From positions 67,807-112,447 of the forward strand of contig CALREX010000004.1 in the NCBI GenBank assembly GCA_943356465.1: a stretch of DNA of 44,641 nucleotides, given 5' to 3'. Positions 9,453 to 18,067 of this stretch are shown piece by piece; position 1 is the stretch's first letter; each line of letters starts with the position of its first letter. Made by a program: the position numbers and the translations under genes. This stretch comes from Candidatus Peribacteria bacterium (GTDB lineage: Bacteria > Patescibacteriota > Gracilibacteria > UBA1369 > LOWO2-01-FULL-3). Under the pieces are notes generated by a model. It was not told the origin of the DNA. It did no database searches and worked only from the letters and a program-made list of their open reading frames with translations.

Positions 9453-10127
9453 ATGTTAACAGCTTACGTCATAGAGTTTTTATTTTTTGGATTTGTCGGA
9501 TGGCTTCTGGATTCGACATATAGGCTTATCACCGACGGGAAATTTTTATTCGGGGGATATTTTAGATGGATACCGATAAGACCTATTTATGGAACAGGAG
9601 GAGTATTATTGATTCTTTATTTCAAGATTTTTACAGATATAAATCCTTTCACCTTGATCATTATTGCAAGTATAATGATGGTTTTATTGGAATATATTTC
9701 CGGAGTTTTTTCGGAATATTTTTTGGGAATAAAACTTTGGGATTATTCAAAATCAAAATTTAACATCGGAGGAAAAGTGGATCTTTTGCATTCAATATTT
9801 TGGATTGGACTGGTTTTTCTTTTTTATAAATATATCTTCAGTTTTATTTTATTATTCGAATCTAACTTCATTTTTCCCCAGTACATAGATCTCCCCGTAT
9901 TTTGGTTATTTATTACAATTATAATTTTTTCCACGATAAAAAATCATCCGGCAATGATTTTCGGTATAAATAAGCCGATGGTCTGTCTATATGTTTATGA
10001 TTATCACAGATTTGCAATCTTATTGAAAAAATTCAAAAGGGCAATAAAACCAGCAAGAAAAGCAATGCTCAGAAAACAACTCCAACCATACCTCAGGCAA
10101 ACAGGAATTTCTTTAAAGAATATATAA
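9453..10127 (+). CDS. CmpB-like (putative ABC-transporter type IV) membrane protein
   Basis: 224 residues, largely hydrophobic, with about five or six membrane segments. The order of motifs fits the PF06541 (CmpB) family: FGFVGWLLDSTYR at the N-terminus, IPIRPIYGTGG, then LLEYISGVFSEYFLGIKLWDYS followed by FNIGGKVDLLHS. The biochemical role of this family is not established; some members are annotated as ABC permease-like. The C-terminus is basic and likely cytoplasmic (RKAMLRKQLQPYLR). A TATATAAAAT box lies 6-8 nt before the ATG, implying a leaderless mRNA. The stop codon directly abuts the 3' CCA of a tRNA gene on the other strand. Confidence 0.85.
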   Translation: MLTAYVIEFLFFGFVGWLLDSTYRLITDGKFLFGGYFRWIPIRPIYGTGGVLLILYFKIFTDINPFTLIIIASIMMVLLEYISGVFSEYFLGIKLWDYSKSKFNIGGKVDLLHSIFWIGLVFLFYKYIFSFILLFESNFIFPQYIDLPVFWLFITIIIFSTIKNHPAMIFGINKPMVCLYVYDYHRFAILLKKFKRAIKPARKAMLRKQLQPYLRQTGISLKNI

Positions 10128-10202
10128 TGGTGCCCCCGGCAGGAATCGAACCTGCATTGAGGGTTTAGGAAACCCCAGTTCTATCCATTAAACTACGAGA
10201 GC
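10128..10202 (-). tRNA. tRNA-Arg (anticodon CCT)
   Basis: Folds as a 75-nt cloverleaf with acceptor GCTCTCG/CGGGGGC (two G-U pairs), anticodon loop TTCCTAA, T-arm GCAGG-TTCGATT-CCTGC, A73 and an encoded CCA. Anticodon CCT reads AGG. It lies 14 bp downstream of the metallo-beta-lactamase-like gene on the same strand, so it may be processed from that transcript. Confidence 0.95.
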
Positions 10203-10216
10203 AAGTGGGACGTATT

Positions 10217-10765
10217 TTAATCGTTTGAAAGCAAAACGTAAACTCTTTTATCTTCCGGAAGATCAGATTGACTCTTTATCACAAATTTATCTTGTGGGAA
10301 AACTCCTTCAGCTCCAAGATCTTTGAAGGCAATGGCATTAGCATTTTTTCCCATTGGAACAACAGATCTTGGCTCTATAGACTCAATAACCTCTATAGCT
10401 TTTTTTGTGTCAAGATTTGTTCCGGCTCCAGATTCAATCATCAAAACATCCGTATCACCGATTTTATTTACTATGTCGCTAGGCAAAACATGTCCTAATT
10501 TTCCAAGATGACAACACCTTATTCCATCAACAATAAAATAAATAATCATAGTTTCTTCACCTTTGGCTCCTTCTGATTCCTCCTTTGATTTGCTCTTTGT
10601 CCAAGCCGAAAGTAGCATAATAGGTATTTCTTTGACTTCATATTCTCCGGGCCATGTAAAAGATTTTCCTGATTCCAAAACTTCTATTTTTCCATTATCA
10701 ACTTCCACGATTGCCTTTTTGCCTTTTACTTCAAACCTTGACTCACCCTTCCATATAATTTCCAT
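10217..10765 (-). CDS. Degenerate metallo-beta-lactamase-fold protein (UlaG-like)
   Basis: 182 residues. The order GESRFEV, then FTWPGEYEVKEIPI, then IRCCHLGKLGHVL, then DVLMIESG and IEPRSVVPMG matches the COG2220/PF13483 family of metal-dependent hydrolase-fold proteins. The family's HxHxDH metal-binding motif, normally between the first beta-strands and the PGEYE motif, is missing: only about 20 residues bridge the two. The later CHLGKLGH segment is kept. This is probably a catalytically inactive or non-canonical member, and its role is unknown. It stands alone with an extended -10 promoter and is followed by tRNA-Arg. Confidence 0.75.
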   Translation of the reverse strand: MEIIWKGESRFEVKGKKAIVEVDNGKIEVLESGKSFTWPGEYEVKEIPIMLLSAWTKSKSKEESEGAKGEETMIIYFIVDGIRCCHLGKLGHVLPSDIVNKIGDTDVLMIESGAGTNLDTKKAIEVIESIEPRSVVPMGKNANAIAFKDLGAEGVFPQDKFVIKSQSDLPEDKRVYVLLSND

Positions 10766-10777
10766 ATATATTTAGTT

Positions 10778-10786
10778 ATTTTAGCA
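10778..10786 (-). promoter_or_regulatory. Extended -10 promoter for the MBL-fold gene
   Basis: TGC-TAAAAT on the minus strand, ending 12 nt before the ATG, so the mRNA leader would be only about 5 nt. No clear -35 was found. Confidence 0.4.
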
Positions 10787-10908
10787 GTAAGAGCATACAG
10801 TATTTAAGATCACGAGGCAAGTATAAGGAAGCGTAATCTCAGAGCGTCAAACCTTTTAAAAATACAAATTTTCATGTATAATTAATAAACATTTAAAAAA
10901 ACAAACAG

Positions 10909-12135
10909 TTGTCAGAAAGACAAGAAGAACAACCAGAATATCCGCTTGCAACATTACTAGGTGGACAAGAAGGCCACGAAATAAGAAATAACGGTGATTA
11001 TCAAGCTTTGACATACTCGTCAGGCGGCGAAAGGAAGTATCATGAGAATCAAGATTCTGCATACGCAAATGCGGAAAAAGGCGCTATAGCTGTAATAGAC
11101 GGAATGGGTGGTCATGGTGGAGGTAGAGAAGCCTCATTGCAAGCAACAACAGCGATTAATGATGGAATTATTGAAGGTGTTGCAACAGACGAAATATTCA
11201 AAGAAGCAAAAGAAAGAATACAAAGAGTTCCTGGAGATAATCCTGGGGTAACATTGGCAATTGTAAGAACAATACAATCACAGGGAAAATATTATGTGGA
11301 ATGTACAAACATCGGTGATGCAAAAGTTATAATAACTCATCCGCAAAAAGGTCTGATATATGCATCAAAAGACCAATCAAGGGTTCAATCAGCATATGAT
11401 ACCGGACATTTGCAAGATCCATTGGAAAGATATACAAACGCTGAGAACAATATCGTCCTAAATGGAATCATGAAAGGTATTGATTTAAAGGCACCCGAGA
11501 GACAAATAATTGAAGTGGAACAAGGAACATATGCATTAACATTAAGTGACGGAATTACAGATTTCGTCAGCACAGAAGAAATAGTTGAAATAGTTCAAAA
11601 ACATGGGAAATCAGCGCCTGTAAAAATCAAAGAACTTGCAGAATCAAGGCAATGGCAGGTAAATGGATTCTATATAAAATTAAATGGACATATTATGTAC
11701 GCATTTTCAGAGAATACAAATGCTGGAGATAATATTGCAATCGCAATGATGATTGTCGGAGGAGAAAATTCTAATATAGGAGCAACAAAACAACACAAAA
11801 TACAATCACCAAACAAAAGACTTCACATACAACAACTTAAGGCGAATACAGAAAATATTTATCAAAACATAGGAACACTAGGTATACAATTCGGCATTGA
11901 TGCAAATTTATATATATCTTTGATTATTTCTAATGGTCATTTAGAATTACACTTAAATATCGTAGATGGAAAAGTCGTTTATCTTAATCCTGGAGAAGAA
12001 ATAATTCTTGGAAGAGATGATTTAGGAGGAGATCAACGAATTTCAAGACAACACATAAAAATAAAATACTTACAGAACAATAGCATAAGTATTACAGACC
12101 TAGGTTCATCAAATGGAACTCGAGTATTTCGATAA
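10909..12135 (+). CDS. PP2C-type Ser/Thr phosphatase fused to an FHA domain
   Basis: 408 residues. The N-terminal PP2C domain keeps its metal-binding aspartates: ENQD (Asp49), VIDGMGGHGGG (Asp64), LSDGITD (Asp214) and GDNIAIA (Asp274). The C-terminal FHA domain has Gly368-Arg369, SRQH (Ser379, His382) and the closing SSNGT, the phosphothreonine-reading signature. The protein would remove phosphate from Ser/Thr and dock onto phosphothreonine peptides, implying Ser/Thr kinase signalling; no kinase lies in this window. The start is TTG at 10909, the only candidate because an in-frame stop lies at 10894. A TATAAT box sits at 10877-10882. It converges with alaS (8-bp gap). Confidence 0.92.
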   Translation: MSERQEEQPEYPLATLLGGQEGHEIRNNGDYQALTYSSGGERKYHENQDSAYANAEKGAIAVIDGMGGHGGGREASLQATTAINDGIIEGVATDEIFKEAKERIQRVPGDNPGVTLAIVRTIQSQGKYYVECTNIGDAKVIITHPQKGLIYASKDQSRVQSAYDTGHLQDPLERYTNAENNIVLNGIMKGIDLKAPERQIIEVEQGTYALTLSDGITDFVSTEEIVEIVQKHGKSAPVKIKELAESRQWQVNGFYIKLNGHIMYAFSENTNAGDNIAIAMMIVGGENSNIGATKQHKIQSPNKRLHIQQLKANTENIYQNIGTLGIQFGIDANLYISLIISNGHLELHLNIVDGKVVYLNPGEEIILGRDDLGGDQRISRQHIKIKYLQNNSISITDLGSSNGTRVFR

Positions 12136-12143
12136 AGAAAACT

Positions 12144-14006
12144 TTAAATTCCCACGACAGCCTTGATTCTTCTAATCCCGCTTGAGGAACTTTCCTCTTT
12201 TAGAATTTTGAAACTTTTTAACTCAGATGTGTTTTTTACATGAGGACCGCCACAAATTTCACGACTGAAAACAGTTCCTTTTTCTTCATCTCCCATTGTA
12301 TAAACTTTCACTTTCTCTCCATATTTTGATTCAAAAAGACCGATTGAACCTTTTGCTTTTGCTTCATCGACAGTCATTTCTTGGTAGCTTACAGGTAAGG
12401 CATTTTTTATTTGTTCATTTACCAAGTCTTCGACTTTTTTTATTTGTTCAGGTGTCATCTTGTCTGCATAATTAAAATCAAACCTAAGTCTTTCAGGCGT
12501 TATATTTGAGCCTCTTTGTTCGACATGTGTTCCCAAAACTGTACGCAAAGCCTTATGCAGAAGATGAGTAGCAGTGTGAAGTTTTGTAGATTCTTCGCTA
12601 TGATCTGCAAGGCCTCCGGCAAACTTTTTATCGGCTCCCATTCTCGAAAGATTTTGATGTTCTTTGAAAAATTTTTCAAAATTTTCAGTTACAAAATCAG
12701 AATCTTTTTTATCCTTTATCCATCCTTCATTTTGAAGCTCTTCGATAATCATTTCGATAGGGAAGCCGTAAGTTGCAAACATTTCAAAAAAGAAATTATC
12801 GGCGAAAATCTTTAGTCCATCGGATTTTCTATCTTCAAATTTTTGCATCTCTTTCCTCAAAACAGAAATTCCATTATTTAAGGTTTTTCCAAATCTTTCT
12901 TCTTCGATAGCGATTTCATTAAATATTTTTTCCTGATTTTCAAGGAGGCCGGTGTAAAAATCAGAGTATTTTTTTACAAAAATTCCGGCAAGTTTTCTTG
13001 TAAAATCCATTTCTATTCCAACTTTTCTTCCATGTCGAATAGCCCTTCGGATAAGCCTTCGTAGGACATATCCTTGATCAACATTTGAAGGGGTAACAGC
13101 AAATTTATCACCTAAAATAAAGGTGGAAGCTCTCAAATGATCCGCAATAATTCTTTCCGACTTTTGTACATTTTCATTTGCTTCGGAATAATTTCCAAGA
13201 AGTCTTATTTCTTTTATCACATCTTCAAAAAGTTCTGTCTCAAAAGGAGATTTAGCTCCATTCATAACAGTCAAAACACGTTCAAGCCCCATCCCTGTAT
13301 CCACATTTTTTTGCTTAAGAGGCTCATATTTCCCGTCTGCAGTTTTATTATATTGCATGAAAACATCGTTCCATATTTCAACCCATTTGGTATCATCCGG
13401 ATCAAATTTCTTTGGGGCTTTTCCTTCTCCTGTCCAAAAAAACATTTCAGTATCAGGGCCACATGGTCCGGTAAGTCCGGCAGGGCCCCACCAGTTATTT
13501 TTCTTTGGCAAAAATGCAATTCTATCTTCAAAAACACCAAGGCTTCTCCATACATTTGCAGATTCTTCATCTTTTGGAGCATCATCATCACCGGCAAAAC
13601 AGCTAACTGAAATATCATTTATATCAAGACCTAAACAAAATTCTTCTTTGCCTGTCAAAAATTCAAAACTCATTTTGATCGCTTCTTCTTTGAAATAATC
13701 ACCAAGCGACCAATTTCCAAGCATCTCAAAAAAAGTAAGATGACACATATCTCCGACCTCTTCAATATCATCAGTTCTTATACATTTTTGAACATCAACA
13801 AGCCTTTTTCCTTCAGGATGAGGTTCACCCATCAGGAAAGGAACAAGTGGATGCATTCCTGCTGTTGTAAAAAGGACAGTTGGGTCATTTTCAGGAATAA
13901 GAGAAGCACCTTGGATTTCCTTATGATTATATTTTTTTGCAAAGAAATTTATATAACGCTTTCTTAAGTCCTGTGCTGTCAGTTTTTGATTATCCATATA
14001 TGTCAT
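12144..14006 (-). CDS. alaS: Alanyl-tRNA synthetase, short form without C-Ala domain
   Basis: 620 residues, against about 875 for typical bacterial enzymes. It charges tRNA-Ala. The class II catalytic core (LFTTAGMHPLVPFL, FFEMLGNWSLGDYFK, GLERVL), the tRNA-recognition helical region (GYVLRRLIRRAIRHGR) and the editing domain (HTATHLLH and CGGPHV zinc ligands) are all present. The protein ends at RRIKAVVGI, immediately after the editing domain, so the DHHA1/C-Ala region is absent rather than split off: no remnant appears next to it. Short AlaRS forms are known in reduced genomes. A second ATG nine bases in (MDNQK) is an equally plausible start. Confidence 0.95.
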   Translation of the reverse strand: MTYMDNQKLTAQDLRKRYINFFAKKYNHKEIQGASLIPENDPTVLFTTAGMHPLVPFLMGEPHPEGKRLVDVQKCIRTDDIEEVGDMCHLTFFEMLGNWSLGDYFKEEAIKMSFEFLTGKEEFCLGLDINDISVSCFAGDDDAPKDEESANVWRSLGVFEDRIAFLPKKNNWWGPAGLTGPCGPDTEMFFWTGEGKAPKKFDPDDTKWVEIWNDVFMQYNKTADGKYEPLKQKNVDTGMGLERVLTVMNGAKSPFETELFEDVIKEIRLLGNYSEANENVQKSERIIADHLRASTFILGDKFAVTPSNVDQGYVLRRLIRRAIRHGRKVGIEMDFTRKLAGIFVKKYSDFYTGLLENQEKIFNEIAIEEERFGKTLNNGISVLRKEMQKFEDRKSDGLKIFADNFFFEMFATYGFPIEMIIEELQNEGWIKDKKDSDFVTENFEKFFKEHQNLSRMGADKKFAGGLADHSEESTKLHTATHLLHKALRTVLGTHVEQRGSNITPERLRFDFNYADKMTPEQIKKVEDLVNEQIKNALPVSYQEMTVDEAKAKGSIGLFESKYGEKVKVYTMGDEEKGTVFSREICGGPHVKNTSELKSFKILKEESSSSGIRRIKAVVGI

Positions 14007-14021
14007 TAGTTTAGCTCGCTT

Positions 14022-14050
14022 ATTCTACGAAAAATTACTTTAACTTACAA
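14022..14050 (-). promoter_or_regulatory. alaS promoter
   Basis: Minus-strand TTGTAA (14045-14050), 17-bp spacer, TAGAAT (14022-14027). The expected transcription start is only about 8 nt before the ATG. Confidence 0.5.
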
Positions 14051-14073
14051 GTAAACTATGACATATTATTCAT

Positions 14074-15912
14074 ATGGGAAAAAAAGCAAATATCAAAAAA
14101 ATAGTAAGGGAATTAATCAAAGAAAAAGAAGGAAAGGATAAAAAAGATAAACGCACTATTCGAAAAGAGCTGACTAGAGAGATGTTAAAAGAGGAACAGG
14201 TAAAGGAAAAAACAAGAAATAAAGCAAAAGAAAAAGATCATAAAAAAGAAGAACCACGCAGTGTTGCGCCAAAAAAAGAAAAATTCAAAATTTCATTTAA
14301 TAGTAAGAAAATATTTGGAGTGGCACTTGTAATCATAATGCTTTCCATCCTTGTCGCCACAGGATATTTGTTGTTCGAAAAAGTTTTTAAACCAATACCG
14401 ATAGCCAAATATTTGCCTTCAGACAGGACAATGGCATTCATCGACTTGAATAGCAATTTTAACCATAATCAAGTTATAAAAAGCTTCGAATTGTTGAGAA
14501 ATTATCCGGAATATTCGGAAAAAAAAGTACAGGAAGTATTAGAAAAAAAGTTGGTTGGAAATTATGACGCTGACATAAGGCCGTGGCTTGGTAGAAGTAT
14601 GGGAATAGCTTTCCTTAAAGGAAGACAGGATGAAAAAGTACTGGAGACAATATATTTTGCAGAGGCGACAAATAAAGCAAATGCAAAAAAGTTTATAGAG
14701 AATAAAAAAACATACATAAAAATGCCATATGCCGGATATGACATGTATTCCTCAGAAAGTGGGGAAAAAATAGCATTTGTTGATAACTATGTGATTTATA
14801 GTGATGACAAAAAAGCTATAGAAAATTTATTGGATTTCGAAAGCTCACAAGATAAATCAGTATTTTCATCTGAAAAATATTCAAGGATATCGAACAACAT
14901 GCCTATCAATAAAATGGCTTTCTTATATGTAAATTTCAATCAAATATCAGAAGCATTTTTAAAAAATATTCCATTTTTAAAAAACATGGATATAGATTTC
15001 GGACAATTACTTCCATTGGTTAAATTAATGGATTCTGATGGCATGGCAGTTGTAGCGATAAATGATAAATTCGCAATCCAAAGTTTTCTGAATCTAAATA
15101 TAGATAAAGTAAAAGACAAGAAATATATAAAAATGAATCAAAAGTATTCAGCTGATATTACTCAGTACGTTGGAGAAAATGCACTTGCATTTTACGGAGG
15201 ACAAAACATAGAAGGTCAGTTAAAACGCTTAATAGAAATATTATCCAGCGGAAGACAGGAAGTCGTGGAAAATTTCGATAAAGTACTACAAAATTATACT
15301 CAAAAATATTTTGGTTCAGAGGTGATTTTTAATTTGGATATATTGCCTTTGCTTAAGAATGAATATGCGCTTGCTATAGAGAACGATGGAGGAAAGCCAA
15401 TATATAAATTCTTTTTGGAACTTTCCGATAAAGAAAAAGATGCAGGGAAGCTCGATAAAATAGCTGATAATTTTGCTAAAATAGGTGGGATATATAAACA
15501 AGAAGTTGTAGATCATACATTGCCAGACGGAACAGAGGCACAGGAGATTATGGCCGTACCGGAAGCGATAAAAAAAGAATCTGAGACATACAAAGGAGTA
15601 AAAATCACAGAACTACACATAGGAGAATCGAAAGGAATTTTCTATGCAATAATAGATAATATAGCTGTTATTTCGGACAGTTTTAATGGAATACAAAAGA
15701 GCATAGATTTAAAAGAAAACAAAAATAACCTGAAAGTATCTGCAACATTTAAGAAATTAATAGAACCTATTTTGAAAAATTCAGATGAAATTTCATACTT
15801 TAATATTGCGAAATTACTACCAAATTTACATTTACCAATATCGGAAGTAAGTGGAGGCAACAATTATTTTGACGATGGAATAGTTTCAATTAATTACTTG
15901 CATGTTAAATAA
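14074..15912 (+). CDS. Membrane-anchored protein, DUF3352-like
   Basis: 612 residues. Residues 1-78 are extremely rich in Lys/Glu and predicted cytoplasmic and helical. A single membrane helix spans about 80-102 (GVALVIIMLSILVATGYLL). The remaining 500 residues would be extracytoplasmic and open with IAKYLPSDRTMAFIDLN, resembling DUF3352 proteins ('YLP..T..Y..L'). Repeated patterns such as 'ALAFYGG', 'EYALAIENDG' and 'YKGVKITELHIGESKGIFYAIIDNIAVISD' support that assignment. The function of the family is unknown. It is followed after 2 bp by the DUF4012 gene with the same membrane layout, so the two probably form an operon and may act together at the envelope. Confidence 0.75.
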   Translation: MGKKANIKKIVRELIKEKEGKDKKDKRTIRKELTREMLKEEQVKEKTRNKAKEKDHKKEEPRSVAPKKEKFKISFNSKKIFGVALVIIMLSILVATGYLLFEKVFKPIPIAKYLPSDRTMAFIDLNSNFNHNQVIKSFELLRNYPEYSEKKVQEVLEKKLVGNYDADIRPWLGRSMGIAFLKGRQDEKVLETIYFAEATNKANAKKFIENKKTYIKMPYAGYDMYSSESGEKIAFVDNYVIYSDDKKAIENLLDFESSQDKSVFSSEKYSRISNNMPINKMAFLYVNFNQISEAFLKNIPFLKNMDIDFGQLLPLVKLMDSDGMAVVAINDKFAIQSFLNLNIDKVKDKKYIKMNQKYSADITQYVGENALAFYGGQNIEGQLKRLIEILSSGRQEVVENFDKVLQNYTQKYFGSEVIFNLDILPLLKNEYALAIENDGGKPIYKFFLELSDKEKDAGKLDKIADNFAKIGGIYKQEVVDHTLPDGTEAQEIMAVPEAIKKESETYKGVKITELHIGESKGIFYAIIDNIAVISDSFNGIQKSIDLKENKNNLKVSATFKKLIEPILKNSDEISYFNIAKLLPNLHLPISEVSGGNNYFDDGIVSINYLHVK

Positions 15913-15914
15913 CT

Positions 15915-18056
15915 ATGCAGGGAAAAATAAATGATATACAACAGGGAATATCCAAAGAAAAAATAGACTTAAGAAGGCCTAAAGATTTGGAGTTACGGAA
16001 AAAAGCTGAGACATTGAGAAAAAATAAAAATGTACTATACAAAAAAACAGCAACAGTTAAATCTGTGAAAGACCTTTCTGGTAGCGATAAAACTTCATAC
16101 TCATATATAAAAGGAAAATCATACACACCATCAAAATCTCTTGGAAATATTATAAAAATGGGAGTTTTTAGTTTTCTTATAATTTTAATATTAAACTCAG
16201 TTTCAATTTATTTTCAGGGAAAATCAGTTAAGAAAGAAATATCAAATATAGCATACGAGGGAATAAGTTATTTAGTAGATGCAGGGAAAAGTGCAACAAA
16301 AATTCAATTTGCAGACGCACTCGAAACATTTGATAAAGCATTAAAAAACTTCGGTGATGCACAACATGATCTTTGGTTTATAAGCAACGACAAGACACTA
16401 TATGCATCTGATAATAATGCCGGTAATGCAGTAGAGGCTTTACTTGAAAGTGGAAAGAACTTTGCGACAGCTGGAAAATATTTCACAGAAGGACTTGATG
16501 AATTTAATAAAATTCCTGTATTTTTTGTTTCAAAAAATAACTCAGAGTCACAACAAAAAGTATCAATAACAGATATATTAAAAAAAGGACTGGATAAGAC
16601 AGATATGGCCTTAAAAGAGATTTCACAGGCAACAGAAAAAATAAAAAATATAAATGAAAAATCATTGCCATCGGAGATAGGTTCTAGAATAACTTTGGCA
16701 AAACAAAAAATAAACGAAGTATCTAATATTTTAGAAATGACATCTCAATCATTTCCTGCACTTTTAAAACTTTTGGGAGATAAGAAGCTTCATAGATATT
16801 TGATTTTACTGCAAAATAATAATGAAATTAGGCCTACAGGAGGCTTTATAGGTAGTTATGCGATTGTAGAAATTCAAGACGGATATATAGAAAAATTAGA
16901 AGTGGATGATGTCTATGATATTGACGGAAGTTATAAGGAAATTATAGAACCGCCTGAGGAATTAAAATTCTTCACAACAAACTGGAGATTCAGGGATTCA
17001 AATTATTCTCCGGATTTCAAAGTAGCGGCATCGAAGGCAAAATGGTTTTTTGAAACAGAAGGAGGACCTCAAATCGATACGGTTATAGCAATAAATCAAG
17101 GGTTACTAAAAGACATGCTCGAAATATCCGGCGGCGTACAAGTTGGAAATTTTGGAAAATTAGATTCTGAAAATTACAATTTACTTTTAAGTTTTATAAT
17201 CGAATCGAAATATTGGGGAGCTGAAGATCCAAAGCACATATTAAAAGTTTTCATTCCGGAGTTCAAAAAACAAATAATGAAAGAAGAAAATGTTGGTAAA
17301 ATAATGAGTAAATTATACAAGGCAATTCAACAAAAACACATAATGGCATATTCTGCAGATTCAGATATAGAAGCCTTATTTAAGTCTTTTGGATTAAGCG
17401 GTGAAATGAATAAGCCGGTATCGAATGAAGATTATTTAAGTGTAATCAATACATCAGTTGGAGGAACAAAATCAGATCAGTTTATCGAAGAAAAAATATA
17501 CCACAATACTACAATTGATAAATCAGGAACAATTGTCGATGAGGTAAATGTAAAGCGAACACACTTATGGAGCGATTCGTTATACTACCAATGGAAAAAA
17601 ACATTGGAATCATACGGAATTACTCAAATGCCGGATCAGATAATAGATATTTTAGGGCGCGGAAAAAACAAAGTATCGATGAGAATATATGTGCCTGATG
17701 GAGCGATTTTATTACAAAATTCTCAAGACACGCAGATACAAACAAAATACGACAAAGATTTAAAAAAAACATATTTTATTTTACAGATGGAAGTAAAAAC
17801 AGGAGAGTCGAAAGAAGTTAAAATAAAATATCAATTACCTTTCAGATTGGATTTTTCTCCTATGGCTACATACAAATTGTACGTGGACAAACAGCCTGGC
17901 AGCAGAGGAAGTATTTTAACAAAAGAAATAAGCGGCAGCGAAATACATGATTTGGAGTTTTATCCACAAGACGCAAAATCATATACAAACAAAGAAATAA
18001 ACTATGAAACCAATTTGGTTTACGATAGATATTTTTCGAGTATATGGGAGAAATAA
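15915..18056 (+). CDS. DUF4012 membrane-anchored protein
   Basis: 713 residues. A charged cytoplasmic N-terminus is followed by a single membrane helix at about 80-100 (FSFLIILILNSVSIYF). The outside part contains a coiled helical segment and then the DUF4012 core, recognised by RYLILLQNNNEIRPTGGFIG, SYAIVEIQDG, DSNYSPDFKVAA and IDTVIAINQGLLKDML. DUF4012 is widespread in Actinobacteria and candidate phyla; its activity is not established. It follows the DUF3352-like gene by 2 bp and converges with mutL (11-bp gap). Confidence 0.85.
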   Translation: MQGKINDIQQGISKEKIDLRRPKDLELRKKAETLRKNKNVLYKKTATVKSVKDLSGSDKTSYSYIKGKSYTPSKSLGNIIKMGVFSFLIILILNSVSIYFQGKSVKKEISNIAYEGISYLVDAGKSATKIQFADALETFDKALKNFGDAQHDLWFISNDKTLYASDNNAGNAVEALLESGKNFATAGKYFTEGLDEFNKIPVFFVSKNNSESQQKVSITDILKKGLDKTDMALKEISQATEKIKNINEKSLPSEIGSRITLAKQKINEVSNILEMTSQSFPALLKLLGDKKLHRYLILLQNNNEIRPTGGFIGSYAIVEIQDGYIEKLEVDDVYDIDGSYKEIIEPPEELKFFTTNWRFRDSNYSPDFKVAASKAKWFFETEGGPQIDTVIAINQGLLKDMLEISGGVQVGNFGKLDSENYNLLLSFIIESKYWGAEDPKHILKVFIPEFKKQIMKEENVGKIMSKLYKAIQQKHIMAYSADSDIEALFKSFGLSGEMNKPVSNEDYLSVINTSVGGTKSDQFIEEKIYHNTTIDKSGTIVDEVNVKRTHLWSDSLYYQWKKTLESYGITQMPDQIIDILGRGKNKVSMRIYVPDGAILLQNSQDTQIQTKYDKDLKKTYFILQMEVKTGESKEVKIKYQLPFRLDFSPMATYKLYVDKQPGSRGSILTKEISGSEIHDLEFYPQDAKSYTNKEINYETNLVYDRYFSSIWEK

Positions 18057-18067
18057 AGATTCAGGAA

